Positions 42,983 to 52,494 of a stretch of 64,000 nucleotides of DNA are shown here, piece by piece. Numbering within the stretch: position 1 is the stretch's first letter; each line of letters begins with the position of its first letter. The position numbers and the translations under genes are program-made. This stretch comes from UBA5078 sp051252515. GTDB lineage: Bacteria > Pseudomonadota > Gammaproteobacteria > Pseudomonadales > Pseudohongiellaceae. Where the stretch lies: NCBI GenBank assembly GCA_051252515.1, contig JBPOFS010000002.1:765246-829245 (forward strand), given 5' to 3'. Below the pieces are notes generated by a model. It had not been told where the DNA came from. It worked only from the letters and a program-made list of their open reading frames with translations, and did no database searches.

Positions 42983-43291
42983 ATGAACCTAAAAATTAGC
43001 CAAACAATTCGAGTCCAACAAGGCGCTGCCAAGCATCTTGTGCTCTTGTTTGCCCTGCTTTTCTTGGTTCTGCAAACTAGTACTCTGATTCATTCGCACA
43101 ATGGCGATCTACATCACCACTTAGATTGTACGATCTGTCTCAAAGTGGGCGCGGGTAGTGATGCACTGCGTGCGACACCGTTCAGCTTTACCCCTTCCAA
43201 AGCACAGCACCGCTACGAACCGCTTCTAGAACAGTTGGTTTTTGTAGCCCGTGTTCCTGCTAATTCTCGTGGTCCTCCGCATTATTCTTGA
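42983..43291 (+). CDS. Small His/Cys-rich exported protein (DUF2946-like)
   Basis: The 102-residue protein has a hydrophobic N-terminal helix (HLVLLFALLFLVLQTSTLI) and a metal-ligand cluster HSHNGDLHHHLDCTICL. It ends SRGPPHYS, resembling the ARAPP end of DUF2946-type proteins. These are typically encoded beside metal-related TonB receptors. Probably binds Zn or Cu in the periplasm. 103 bases upstream of the zinc-type receptor. Confidence 0.7.
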   Translation: MNLKISQTIRVQQGAAKHLVLLFALLFLVLQTSTLIHSHNGDLHHHLDCTICLKVGAGSDALRATPFSFTPSKAQHRYEPLLEQLVFVARVPANSRGPPHYS

Positions 43292-43394
43292 TTGATAGCA
43301 CTTTTACGGCACGCACTTTGCGCTACGACCTAACCCTAGGGTTGGGCGGAGTTGGCCGTGTTTATATTGATTAAAAATTTTTCGAGAGGTCGCA

Positions 43395-45554
43395 ATGCGT
43401 CATTCTATTTATTTTACTAAGACTCGTGTCTTAAGCGTCGCTGTGGCGGCAATTTGTACTCAACAAGCTAGTGCTCAAGAAGCGCATACAGTCGATCCAA
43501 TTGAAGAGGTGATTGTGACCTCTAGTTTGCAGCAAACTCGTGCTGAAACGGCACTTCCTGTAAACGTCTTAAGTGGCGAAGCGCTGCGTGAGCAAGCCGC
43601 TAGTACCCTGGGCGAAACCCTCAAAGAATTGGTCGGCGTCAACAGTGCTTCGTTTGGCACTGGTGTGGGCCTGCCTATTATTCGTGGGCAAAGCGGCAAT
43701 CGCGTACAGGTATTGCAAGGCGGAGTGAGCAATATGGACGCCTCTGCGATTAGCCCCGATCATGCCAATAGTGTCGAAGCGGCGCTGGCTGAGCGTATCG
43801 AAGTGGTGCGTGGGCCGGCCACGTTGTTATATGGCAACGGAGCAATCGGTGGGGTTGTTAATGTCATCGATAATCGTGTGCCTAGCCAAGTGCCGGAGGC
43901 GGTTACCGGTTTGGTGGAGACTCGGCATAGCAATGCGTCGGATCAACAAACGAGTGTCTTTAAGGTCGAGGCAGGCGCTGGGCAATGGGCGGTGCATCTC
44001 GATGGGACTTATCGCGACAGTAACGATACGCAGATCAATGGTTTTTCGATAAACCCTAGCACTGTCGATCTTGATGATGAGGAGGCATTTGAAGAACTAC
44101 TAGAAAGTCGGGGCAGCATCGACAACTCCAATACTCGTGCTCATGCCGTGACCGGAGGCTTATCGTGGGTCACAGATTCCGGTTATATCGGCGCAGCTAT
44201 CAGTCATTCAGAAAGCAACTACGGTTTGCCTGCCTCGGCTCATGAACATCACGAAGAGGAGGATCACGACGACCACGATGACCACGACGATCATGATCAT
44301 GATCATGAGGAAGAAGGGCATGATGAGGAGCATGAAGAGGGCGGTATTCGAATTGCGATGCACCAAGATCGTTATGACTTTGAAGGGCAGTACGAGCTTA
44401 ATGGGTTTTTCACGCAGTTGAATGGCAAGTTCAGTGTTGTGGATTATCAGCATGCAGAGATAGAAGGCAATGGCGAGATTGGTACTGTGTACTCCAACGA
44501 GGGCAGCGAAGGGCGGTTCACGCTAAATCATCGTCCGATTGGTGCGATCGAAGGCGTGACAGGCTTGCAGTTTGGCAATAAAACCTTCAGCGCCATCGGT
44601 GAAGAGGCGTACATTCCAGAAACCGATACGCAGTCTATTGGCTTGTTTAGCGTGCAAAGTTTAGACAAGGGCGATATGACTTATGAGGTGGGAGTTCGGG
44701 CTGAACGACAGCGCTTAGATCAGGCTGGAAGCGCCTGTGATGATAGTAGCAATAGTTTCAGTGGCAGCGCCTCAGCGCTGTGGCGGGTGAGTGAGGGTAG
44801 CAACTTGATGTTAGCCTATGCCCATTCGCAACGCGCACCAAGCGTTGAAGAGAAGTACTCCAATATCAGCAATGCTAACTGCATGGAGCCAAGCGATCCT
44901 GAACTACTGATTGCCCATGCCGCAACTCAGCGTCTAGAGATTGGTAATCCGTTTGCGGACAAAGAGACTTCCAACAACATCGAGATAGGGCTGCGTCGTC
45001 ATATGGGCGTTGTAACCGGTGACATCAATATCTTCTATAACGATATTGCAGATTATCTGTATATGCGTGATACGGATGTTTTCATCGATGATGTACAGGT
45101 GGCCAGAATGACTCAAGGGGATGCCTTGTTCCGAGGAGTCGAGGCTGAGTTCTCTATGCCTATCAGCCAAAGCGATACACACTTTACCGAGCTTTCTGTC
45201 TTTGGTGACTATGTGCGCGCCACGTTGGATGACAACGGTAATGTGCCCCGAATTCCGCCGCTGCGTTATGGCGCACAGATTGCCCATTCCCACAGTAATT
45301 GGTTGTACAAGGTGCGAGTCACACAGGTGGCGGAGCAGTCTAAGGTGGCGATCAATGAGACAGCGAGTGATGCCTACACGCAGGTAAATGCGTCAGTGGA
45401 CTATCATTCGAATTGGCAGGGCGGGGAGTTCACTTTGTTTGCGAAGGCGAACAACTTGCTTGATGAGTCGATTCGCAATCACGCCTCGGTATTGAAGGAT
45501 GTGGCACCGGAGGCAGGGCGCAGCCTGTTATTGGGTCTGCGCTTTGAGTTCTAA
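43395..45554 (+). CDS. TonB-dependent receptor, ZnuD-like
   Basis: The 719-residue protein has a signal peptide ending ASA, TonB box EEVIVTS, plug with GETLKELVGVNSASFGTG and GNGAIGGVVNVIDNRVP, and a barrel ending LLLGLRFEF with the terminal Phe needed for Bam insertion. An extracellular loop at about residues 276-310 is very rich in His, Asp and Glu (HDDHDDHDDHDHDHEEE). Such a loop is the hallmark of ZnuD-type zinc receptors. The substrate zinc is likely, copper or nickel possible. The His-rich small gene upstream supports metal uptake. Confidence 0.9.
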   Translation: MRHSIYFTKTRVLSVAVAAICTQQASAQEAHTVDPIEEVIVTSSLQQTRAETALPVNVLSGEALREQAASTLGETLKELVGVNSASFGTGVGLPIIRGQSGNRVQVLQGGVSNMDASAISPDHANSVEAALAERIEVVRGPATLLYGNGAIGGVVNVIDNRVPSQVPEAVTGLVETRHSNASDQQTSVFKVEAGAGQWAVHLDGTYRDSNDTQINGFSINPSTVDLDDEEAFEELLESRGSIDNSNTRAHAVTGGLSWVTDSGYIGAAISHSESNYGLPASAHEHHEEEDHDDHDDHDDHDHDHEEEGHDEEHEEGGIRIAMHQDRYDFEGQYELNGFFTQLNGKFSVVDYQHAEIEGNGEIGTVYSNEGSEGRFTLNHRPIGAIEGVTGLQFGNKTFSAIGEEAYIPETDTQSIGLFSVQSLDKGDMTYEVGVRAERQRLDQAGSACDDSSNSFSGSASALWRVSEGSNLMLAYAHSQRAPSVEEKYSNISNANCMEPSDPELLIAHAATQRLEIGNPFADKETSNNIEIGLRRHMGVVTGDINIFYNDIADYLYMRDTDVFIDDVQVARMTQGDALFRGVEAEFSMPISQSDTHFTELSVFGDYVRATLDDNGNVPRIPPLRYGAQIAHSHSNWLYKVRVTQVAEQSKVAINETASDAYTQVNASVDYHSNWQGGEFTLFAKANNLLDESIRNHASVLKDVAPEAGRSLLLGLRFEF

Positions 45555-45564
45555 CAAGAGCTAA

Positions 45565-45999
45565 TTAAGAGTTAGATGCTGCCGAATCGCTTGTTGAGGT
45601 TTCGGCAGTAGTCTCTTCTGTAGGTTTAAAATCCCCATTGAAGTGAGTCAGTAGGTCGTTTTCGAAATACATCGTCACGCCTTCTTGCCCACGAACTCCC
45701 CCGCCTGGCTGGAAGCTATAGATATAGTCCCAGCGATCTTGGTCGAAAGGGTCACGCACGAGCGGTGTGCCCATCACGAAAATAACTTGTCGCTTAGTCA
45801 TGCCAGGACGTAGCTGGTCGATCATCTCTTGCGTGATGATATTGCCCTGTTGGATATCAATCTTATAGACGCCAGGAAACTGAAGGCGCGGGATTGAGCA
45901 AGCACTTACTACGCCTACGAGCCCTAATAAAAGGCACAGGCGGAAGCTTTTGCGTAAAAATGAGGTCTTGTTTAATGCGGGTTCTTGCTGCGAAAACAT
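45565..45999 (-). CDS. bamE: Outer-membrane assembly lipoprotein BamE
   Basis: ATG at 45999 gives 144 residues with lipobox VVSAC at about Cys31; an upstream ATG (46053) would make the signal peptide too long. The SmpA/OmlA domain is clear: QFPGVYKIDIQQGNIITQEM, LRPGMTKRQVIFVMGTPLV, DRWDYIYSF. A Ser/Thr/Glu tail ends the protein. BamE is part of the BamABCDE complex for beta-barrel insertion. Divergent from fur. Confidence 0.95.
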   Translation of the reverse strand: MFSQQEPALNKTSFLRKSFRLCLLLGLVGVVSACSIPRLQFPGVYKIDIQQGNIITQEMIDQLRPGMTKRQVIFVMGTPLVRDPFDQDRWDYIYSFQPGGGVRGQEGVTMYFENDLLTHFNGDFKPTEETTAETSTSDSAASNS

Positions 46000-46125
46000 G
46001 GGAAGTCTCTGTTTAATAAAGCAGGTAATGCGGCAGATGAGAGTAACTTTCATCTATAAGCGTTACGGGGCATAATACCTCACCTGCTACGAGGGTCAAT
46101 GTGCAAGCTAAACAAAGAGAGAAAC

Positions 46126-46545
46126 ATGTCTTCAGAAAATCAAGAACTACGTAAAGCCGGCCTTAAAGTTACCCTTCCTCGCGTGAAGATTCTTCAATTG
46201 CTGGAAAGCTCTGAGACCCGCCATTTAAGTGCAGAAGACGTGTATAAGGCACTGATAGAAGCGGACGAAGATGTGGGCTTGGCAACAGTCTACCGCGTGC
46301 TTACGCAGTTCGAGACTGCGGGCTTAGTGGAGCGCCATCATTTTGAAGGCGGCCATTCGGTTTTTGAGCTCAGCACTATGGAGCACCATGATCATTTGGT
46401 GTGCAGCAAGTGCGGACTCGTAGAAGAGTTTTATGACGAAGTGATCGAGAACCAGCAGCTGAAAATAGCGAAAAAGTTTGGTTTTGAGATTACCGATCAC
46501 AGCCTTTACCTTTACGGTATCTGCGAAACCTGCCAAAAAGTTTAA
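46126..46545 (+). CDS. fur: Ferric uptake regulator
   Basis: ATG at 46126 gives 139 residues. Sequence: QELRKAGLKVTLPRVKILQLL, winged helix AEDVYKALIEADEDVGLATVYRVL, metal sites HHFEGGHSVFE and HHDHLVCSKCG, and the C-terminal CETCQ. Fur represses iron-uptake genes with Fe2+. The bamE/fur divergent pair with recN convergent is the standard order in related genomes. Confidence 0.97.
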   Translation: MSSENQELRKAGLKVTLPRVKILQLLESSETRHLSAEDVYKALIEADEDVGLATVYRVLTQFETAGLVERHHFEGGHSVFELSTMEHHDHLVCSKCGLVEEFYDEVIENQQLKIAKKFGFEITDHSLYLYGICETCQKV

Positions 46546-48234
46546 TTATCCGTTAAGCATTTCTTGAGCGTGGGCGAGAGACTCCGGCGTAAACCCTTGT
46601 TTACTGGACTCGCCCCCTAACATCCGCGCAATCTCTTTTACTTTATCCTCGCCTTCCAGAGCGCGGATACGGGTCCCTGTTTGGACCTCTCCCTGCATCT
46701 GTTTGCTCACAAAGAGATGGTTATGCCCTTGGCTAGCCACTTGCGCCTGGTGAGTGACACATAAGACTTGTCCGCGCGAACCCAGTTGTTTTAACAATAG
46801 GCCCACTGCTCGGGCAACGCCACCGCCGATACCAACATCGACCTCATCAAATACCAGGGTCGGTGTGGACGAAGTTTGCGCTGTGATCACTTGGATGGCG
46901 AGGCTGATGCGAGAAAGCTCGCCACCAGAGGCAATCTTGATAAGCGGGCGAGGCGGTTGGCCTGGATTGGTGCTGACCAAAAACTCTACACTTTCCTGAC
47001 CTGTGGCAGTAGGTAAGCCCTTACTTAGTGGCGTAAGTTCGACATGCAATGACGCTTGGCTCATGCCGAGTTCTGCAATTTGCTGGTTGATTTGTTTGGC
47101 TAAGCGTTTGGCCCCTTTTTGACGGCATAGGGTCAATTTTTGGGCGAGCTCTTGGAATTCGCTTTGCAGCTTCGCATCGTTGGTTTGGCGTGTGCTGAGC
47201 TCTTCGCCGCTGTGCTCCATTGTTTGTATTTCATCTTGCAGGCGCAGCTGTAAGGCGAGCAGCTCTTGCGACCCGCATTTATGTTTACGTGCCAACTGAT
47301 GGATGTCGGCGAGGCGTTGATTGATCTCCTCTAGCCGCTGCGGATTAGCATCGAACCCGTCGATGGTGCGGCGCAGTTCGCGTACCGCTTCGTCCACTTG
47401 GATTGAGGCGTTATTAAGCAAGTCGCCAACGCTGTCCAATGTAGAGGCTTTAGCTTGTAGCTCTTGAATCAGCGCTAAGGCTTGATTTAAACCGGCTTGT
47501 AAGGTTTGCTCTTCGCTTTCGCTGCACAGCTCTAGTAATTGCTGGGCGGTGGCCAGTGCGGTGTCGGCGCTATTGAGTTGACGGTATTCCGCATCGAGTG
47601 CCTCGAGTTCGTCTTCTTGCAAATCAAGCTCGTTGAGTTCGTTGAGCTGATAACTAATGAGCTCCAATTGGGCGGCGAACGCTTCGGACTGTGCTTTGAG
47701 TGCCTCTAAGGCTTCGCGGTTTTTACGCCAGTCTCGGCTGATAACACGGATTTTTTCAAGAAGCGCTTGTTCACCGATATACGCATCAAGCAAACGTTGA
47801 TGGGTGCTGCGGTTGAGTAGCGACTGGTGTTCATGTTGGCTGTGGATGTCGATCAACATCTCACCTACGGTTTTCAGAATTTGTAGCGTGACAGGATAAC
47901 CGTTGACCCAGGCTTTGGAGCGGCCATCGTCAGACACGACACGGCGTAGCAAACACAGATCGGGCTCATCGTCGGTCAGCAGTTCGTTCTCGATTAACCA
48001 CGCTTTTGCCAAAGGCTGGTCTTGCGTGTCGAAATAGGCACTGATATCAGTGCGCTTAGCGTTGTTGCTAATGACCCCTTTGTCCGCTCTGTCCCCTAAG
48101 GTTAAGCCCAAAGCGCCGAGCATGATCGATTTTCCTGCGCCTGTTTCACCGGTAATAACGGTCATACCTGGAGAGAATTCGATCTCTAGTGAGTCGACAA
48201 TGGCGTAATGGCGGATAGAGAGCTGGATCAGCAT
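46546..48234 (-). CDS. recN: DNA repair protein RecN
   Basis: The 562-residue SMC-like ATPase starts MLIQLSIRHYAIVDSLEIEF, with Walker A TGETGAGKS near residue 30. Long coiled-coil arms follow, then signature SGGELSRISLA, Walker B TLVFDEVDVGIGG and the C-terminal LGGE. It helps double-strand break repair with RecA. The end abuts the fur stop. No clear LexA box was identified in the short upstream region. Confidence 0.95.
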   Translation of the reverse strand: MLIQLSIRHYAIVDSLEIEFSPGMTVITGETGAGKSIMLGALGLTLGDRADKGVISNNAKRTDISAYFDTQDQPLAKAWLIENELLTDDEPDLCLLRRVVSDDGRSKAWVNGYPVTLQILKTVGEMLIDIHSQHEHQSLLNRSTHQRLLDAYIGEQALLEKIRVISRDWRKNREALEALKAQSEAFAAQLELISYQLNELNELDLQEDELEALDAEYRQLNSADTALATAQQLLELCSESEEQTLQAGLNQALALIQELQAKASTLDSVGDLLNNASIQVDEAVRELRRTIDGFDANPQRLEEINQRLADIHQLARKHKCGSQELLALQLRLQDEIQTMEHSGEELSTRQTNDAKLQSEFQELAQKLTLCRQKGAKRLAKQINQQIAELGMSQASLHVELTPLSKGLPTATGQESVEFLVSTNPGQPPRPLIKIASGGELSRISLAIQVITAQTSSTPTLVFDEVDVGIGGGVARAVGLLLKQLGSRGQVLCVTHQAQVASQGHNHLFVSKQMQGEVQTGTRIRALEGEDKVKEIARMLGGESSKQGFTPESLAHAQEMLNG

Positions 48235-48400
48235 GGTGGGACTGGGGTTTCCGTGTAAGTCGCTGTGAGCAAAAGCAGAGCTATTTAAATTGATCTGCGC
48301 TGCTTAATATAGCGCATCCTCATGCTATTTGTCAGTGTGCTGCTGCATTGTCATGCTATCTGAATAAGAAAAAATAATTGCAGGAATTAGTGGCTATCGG

Positions 48401-48428
48401 CTTGAACTGGCGTGCTTTGCCCCAATAT
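48401..48428 (+). promoter_or_regulatory. Sigma-32-like promoter for grpE
   Basis: CTTGAA (48401-48406), 13-base spacer, CCCCAATAT (48420-48428), about 85 bases before the grpE start. Matches heat-shock consensus CTTGAAA / CCCCATNT. Confidence 0.75.
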
Positions 48429-48513
48429 CGCAGTGCTAGCCGGATTGAGAAGATCCCTTAGTAAATCGAGCAAGCGGTAATAGCCCGTAACCCTTCATAG
48501 AACAGGTGCAAAG

Positions 48514-49110
48514 ATGAGCGAAAACACTGACGAGAAGAATATGGATACGCAAGGAGATCAAAGCGTGGAGGAGAATAACGAAATTGAAGGCAGCGAGGCT
48601 GAACCAGTCGAAGCCGTTGGCGAGCAAGCTCAGCTACTAGAAGCATTACAGAAGCTTGCACAGGCCGAAACAGTTATCGCGCATCAGAAAGATGAAGTCT
48701 TACGAGTGCAGGCAGAGATGCAGAACCTGCGTCGCCGCACTGAGCAAGATGTCGAGAAAGCTCATAAGTACGGGCAAGAAAAGCTAAGCGCAGAGCTATT
48801 GGCCGTCATGGACAATCTAGAGCGTGCGCTGCAGGTCAATATGGATCGTGATGACGAAGCGGTAAAGGGGCTTCTACAAGGCGTCGAGCTGACTCTGAAA
48901 AGCTTTATCGATTGCTTCAAGAAATTCTCAATTGAGCAGATCGATCCGCTCGGCGAGCCCTTCGACCCACAACTGCATCAGGCAATGTCTATGCAGGAAA
49001 ACCCGAATGTTGAGCCAGACACTGTGACCGCTGTGATGCAGAAGGGCTATACCCTGCATGGCCGTGTTATTCGTCCAGCAATGGTCATGGTTTCTAAGGG
49101 CGCAGAATAA
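48514..49110 (+). CDS. grpE: Nucleotide exchange factor GrpE
   Basis: The 198-residue protein has an acidic disordered N-terminus, a long coiled coil (LRVQAEMQNLRRRTEQDVEKA) and the C-terminal beta domain QIDPLGEPFDPQLHQAMSM and VMQKGYTLHGRVIRPAMV. It releases ADP from DnaK. First gene of the chaperone cluster, with its own heat-shock promoter. Confidence 0.96.
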   Translation: MSENTDEKNMDTQGDQSVEENNEIEGSEAEPVEAVGEQAQLLEALQKLAQAETVIAHQKDEVLRVQAEMQNLRRRTEQDVEKAHKYGQEKLSAELLAVMDNLERALQVNMDRDDEAVKGLLQGVELTLKSFIDCFKKFSIEQIDPLGEPFDPQLHQAMSMQENPNVEPDTVTAVMQKGYTLHGRVIRPAMVMVSKGAE

Positions 49111-49136
49111 AAAATGTAATAGAAGTAGCGCTAAGA

Positions 49137-49165
49137 CTTGAAATGGCGCGCTTAGGGCCAATATT
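49137..49165 (+). promoter_or_regulatory. Sigma-32-like promoter for dnaK
   Basis: CTTGAAA (49137-49143), 14-base spacer, CCAATATT (49158-49165), in the grpE-dnaK gap. The -10 element lacks two of the four C residues. Confidence 0.6.
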
Positions 49166-49300
49166 AGAGGCCAGAAGCAAAAAAAAGCCCAAGGGAAGAT
49201 TACTTCCCCGAAGGCAAACCAAACAGCACAGTCAATTGAACAGAGAACCTGCTCTCACCAGCTAAGTGTTGGCTAGACGAGCGAGATGGAGAAACGAGAA

Positions 49301-51220
49301 ATGGGTAGAATCATCGGAATAGATTTAGGAACCACGAATTCGTGCGTGGCGATTATGGACGGCGGAAAAGCGAAAGTATTGGAAAATGCAGAGGGCGATC
49401 GTACCACTCCCTCGATTATCGCCTTCTCTAAAGACGGCGAAACATTAGTGGGTCAGCCTGCTAAGCGCCAGTCGGTAACGAATCCAAAAAACACTTTATT
49501 CGCGATTAAGCGTCTTATCGGCCGTCAGTTCAAAGATGATGTTGTACAAAAAGACATCAAGATGGTGCCGTACGAGATCGTTAAGGCCGATAACGGTGAT
49601 GCATGGGTGAGCGTCAATGGAGAGAAAATGTCTCCACCGCAAATCTCAGCACAAGTATTGAAGAAGATGAAGAAGACCGCTGAGGACTTCCTTGGTGAGA
49701 AAGTAACTGAAGCAGTTGTAACTGTTCCTGCTTACTTCAATGACGCACAGCGTCAAGCGACTAAAGACGCCGGCCGAATTGCAGGCTTGGAAGTAAAGCG
49801 CATCATCAATGAGCCTACAGCGGCTGCATTGGCGTACGGCATGGACAAAAAAGGTGGTGATGCCACTGTTGCCGTATTTGACCTAGGTGGTGGTACGTTC
49901 GATATCTCAATCATCGAGATTGCTGACACTGATGGCGAGCACACGTTTGAAGTGCTTTCTACAAACGGTGACACGTTCTTGGGTGGTGAGGATTTCGACC
50001 TTCGTTTGATCGAATACTTAGCGGCTGAGTTCAAGAAAGAATCAGGCATGGATCTGCACAGCGACCCATTGGCCTTGCAGCGTTTGAAAGAAGCGGCTGA
50101 GAAAGCGAAGATCGAGCTTTCATCTGCACAACAAACTGAAATCAATCTGCCTTATATAACGGCAGATGCGAGCGGGCCAAAGCACTTGGTGCAAAAGCTT
50201 ACGCGAGCGAAGTTCGAATCTCTTGTTGAAGAACTTGTAGACCGCACTATGGGTCCAGTGAAAATGGCATTGAAAGATGCTGGTCTAGATGTGTCTAAGA
50301 TCGATGACGTGATTTTGGTCGGTGGCCAAACGCGTATGCCTTTAGTACAAAAGAAAGTGGCTGATTACTTCGGTAAAGAAGCGCGCCGTGATGTAAACCC
50401 TGATGAAGCCGTAGCCATGGGCGCAGCGATTCAAGCAGCGGTACTATCTGGTGAAGTAAACGACGTACTATTGTTGGACGTAACGCCACTGTCTCTTGGT
50501 ATCGAGACTATGGGCGGAGTGGCTAGCGCCTTGATCGAAAAGAACACCACGATTCCTACTAAGAAAACACAAGTGTTCTCTACAGCGGATGATAATCAGA
50601 CAGCGGTGACTATTCACGTTGTTCAAGGTGAGCGTAAGCAAGCGGCACAGAACAAGTCGCTAGGTCGATTTGATTTGTCAGACATTCCTGCGGCACCTCG
50701 CGGTATGCCACAAATTGAAGTGGCGTTTGACTTGGATGCGAACGGTATTCTTAACGTGTCGGCCAAAGATAAAGCGACAGGAAAAGAGCAGTCAATCGTC
50801 ATCAAAGCATCAAGCGGTCTGTCAGATGAAGAGATCGAAGCAATGGTGAAGGACGCCGAAGCACATGCGGCGGACGATCAGAAGTTCGAGCAATTGGTCA
50901 CAGTGCGCAACACGGCTGATGGCCTAGTGCACGCTACTCGTAAGACTTTAGAAGAAGCGGGTGACAAGGTCGAAGCGGCTGAAAAAGAGTCGATTGAAGC
51001 AGCCATCGTGGCAGTAGAAGAAGCGATGAAAAGCGGCGACATCGATGACATCGAAGCCAAGACTAAAACACTAACAGAAGTTTCCTCTAGTCTTGCAGAG
51101 AAGATGTACGCTGAGAAACAAGCTGGAGAAGCCGGTGCAGCTGACGATGCTTCTGCTCAGTCCTCGGATAACGATGACGCAGTGGATGCAGAGTTCGAAG
51201 AAGTTAAAGACGACAAGTAA
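49301..51220 (+). CDS. dnaK: Chaperone DnaK (Hsp70)
   Basis: Start MGRIIGIDLGTTNS at 49301 gives 639 residues. Nucleotide-binding domain motifs: IGIDLGTTNSCVA, AVFDLGGGTFDISI and VGGQTRMPLVQ. The linker DVLLLDVTPLSLGIETMGG precedes the substrate domain. The tail is acidic, ending DAEFEEVKDDK. It refolds and protects proteins with DnaJ and GrpE. Terminator at 51263. Confidence 0.98.
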   Translation: MGRIIGIDLGTTNSCVAIMDGGKAKVLENAEGDRTTPSIIAFSKDGETLVGQPAKRQSVTNPKNTLFAIKRLIGRQFKDDVVQKDIKMVPYEIVKADNGDAWVSVNGEKMSPPQISAQVLKKMKKTAEDFLGEKVTEAVVTVPAYFNDAQRQATKDAGRIAGLEVKRIINEPTAAALAYGMDKKGGDATVAVFDLGGGTFDISIIEIADTDGEHTFEVLSTNGDTFLGGEDFDLRLIEYLAAEFKKESGMDLHSDPLALQRLKEAAEKAKIELSSAQQTEINLPYITADASGPKHLVQKLTRAKFESLVEELVDRTMGPVKMALKDAGLDVSKIDDVILVGGQTRMPLVQKKVADYFGKEARRDVNPDEAVAMGAAIQAAVLSGEVNDVLLLDVTPLSLGIETMGGVASALIEKNTTIPTKKTQVFSTADDNQTAVTIHVVQGERKQAAQNKSLGRFDLSDIPAAPRGMPQIEVAFDLDANGILNVSAKDKATGKEQSIVIKASSGLSDEEIEAMVKDAEAHAADDQKFEQLVTVRNTADGLVHATRKTLEEAGDKVEAAEKESIEAAIVAVEEAMKSGDIDDIEAKTKTLTEVSSSLAEKMYAEKQAGEAGAADDASAQSSDNDDAVDAEFEEVKDDK

Positions 51221-51262
51221 TTGCCAAGGGTGTGCGAGCACCCAAAGCAAGCTACGTCAGTG

Positions 51263-51299
51263 CAAAAAACCGGATGGGTTCTCTCATCTGGTTTTTTTG
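51263..51299 (+). terminator. Terminator after dnaK
   Basis: AAAAAACCGGATG pairs with CATCTGGTTTTTTT around a short loop. It separates dnaK from dnaJ, so dnaJ may be read through or have its own promoter. Confidence 0.8.
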
Positions 51300-51359
51300 C
51301 GTTGGAAGACATTGCTATTAAGCGGTTCCAATTTTCGCTAAACGAGAAAGATAAAGATT

Positions 51360-52490
51360 ATGTCCAAACGAGATTATTATGAAGTGTTGGGGGTTTCCCG
51401 CGATGCATCTGAAGCAGAGTTAAAAAAGGCTTACCGACGTATTGCGATGAAACACCACCCGGATCGCAATCCAGGAGACGACACGGCTGAGGAAAAATTC
51501 AAAGAGGCAAATGAAGCCTTTGAGATGCTTTCTGATGCGCAAAAGCGTGCGCGTTATGATCAGTACGGCCATGCTGGTGTCAATCAGCAAGGGGGCGGCG
51601 GTGGCGCTGGTGCGGGCGATTTCGGCGACATGTTTGGTGATATCTTCGGCGACATATTTGGTGGCTCACGCGGAGGTGGCGGTGGTCGAAGTCATGTACG
51701 TAAAGGGGCCGACTTACGTTATAACCTCGAGCTTGACCTAGAAGAGGCGGTTCGTGGGACCACAGCTAAAATCCGTATCCCTACGGCTGTTAAGTGTAAA
51801 ACTTGTGAAGGCAGTGGCGCGAAAAAAGGCAGTAAGCCTGTAGATTGCGGAACTTGTAATGGCATGGGGCAAGTGCGCATGCAGCAAGGGTTCTTCTCTG
51901 TGCAGCAAACTTGTCCGCATTGTCAGGGATCTGGTAAGCAGATCAAAGACCCATGTACTACTTGTCGTGGTCAGGGCAATGTTGAAGAACAGAAAACGCT
52001 GTCAGTCAAAGTACCACCAGGTGTTGATAACGGCGATCGCATTCGTTTAACTGGCGAAGGTCAGGCAGGAAGTCATGGAGGTCCAAATGGTGACCTGTAT
52101 GTACAAGTGTCTGTACGAGCACACAAACTCTTTGAACGTGATGGTATTGATCTGCATTGCGAAATTCCGATCAGTTTCGTGGATGCAGCATTAGGCGGAG
52201 AGTTAGAAGTGCCTACACTTGATGGCCGAGTGAAGCTGAAGATTCCAGCCGAAACGCAAACGGGTAAGTTGTTCCGTCTACGCAATAAAGGCGTTACGCC
52301 TGTACGCGGCGGGATTACGGGCGACTTATTATGCCGCGTAGTTGTGGAGACTCCGGTCAAGATCACTAAGCGTCAAAAAGAGCTCTTAGCGGAGTTCCAC
52401 GATATTGCTGAAACTGAAGGGCAGCAATCGCCGAAGAAAGCCTCATGGTTTGATGGCGTTAAGAAATTCGTCGACGAATTGCGTGCTTAA
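51360..52490 (+). CDS. dnaJ: Co-chaperone DnaJ (Hsp40)
   Basis: The 376-residue protein has a J domain with the HPD triad (KHHPDRNPGD) at about residue 32. A Gly/Phe-rich region follows, then four zinc-finger repeats (CKTCEGSG, CGTCNGMG, CPHCQGSG, CTTCRGQG) and the C-terminal peptide-binding domains. It stimulates DnaK ATPase. Type A Hsp40 with all parts intact. Confidence 0.98.
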   Translation: MSKRDYYEVLGVSRDASEAELKKAYRRIAMKHHPDRNPGDDTAEEKFKEANEAFEMLSDAQKRARYDQYGHAGVNQQGGGGGAGAGDFGDMFGDIFGDIFGGSRGGGGGRSHVRKGADLRYNLELDLEEAVRGTTAKIRIPTAVKCKTCEGSGAKKGSKPVDCGTCNGMGQVRMQQGFFSVQQTCPHCQGSGKQIKDPCTTCRGQGNVEEQKTLSVKVPPGVDNGDRIRLTGEGQAGSHGGPNGDLYVQVSVRAHKLFERDGIDLHCEIPISFVDAALGGELEVPTLDGRVKLKIPAETQTGKLFRLRNKGVTPVRGGITGDLLCRVVVETPVKITKRQKELLAEFHDIAETEGQQSPKKASWFDGVKKFVDELRA

Positions 52491-52494
52491 TCCT

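Noticed and set aside
49753..51060. Several long antisense frames over dnaK
   Set aside because: They result from the codon composition of dnaK; no ribosome sites or protein-like sequence.
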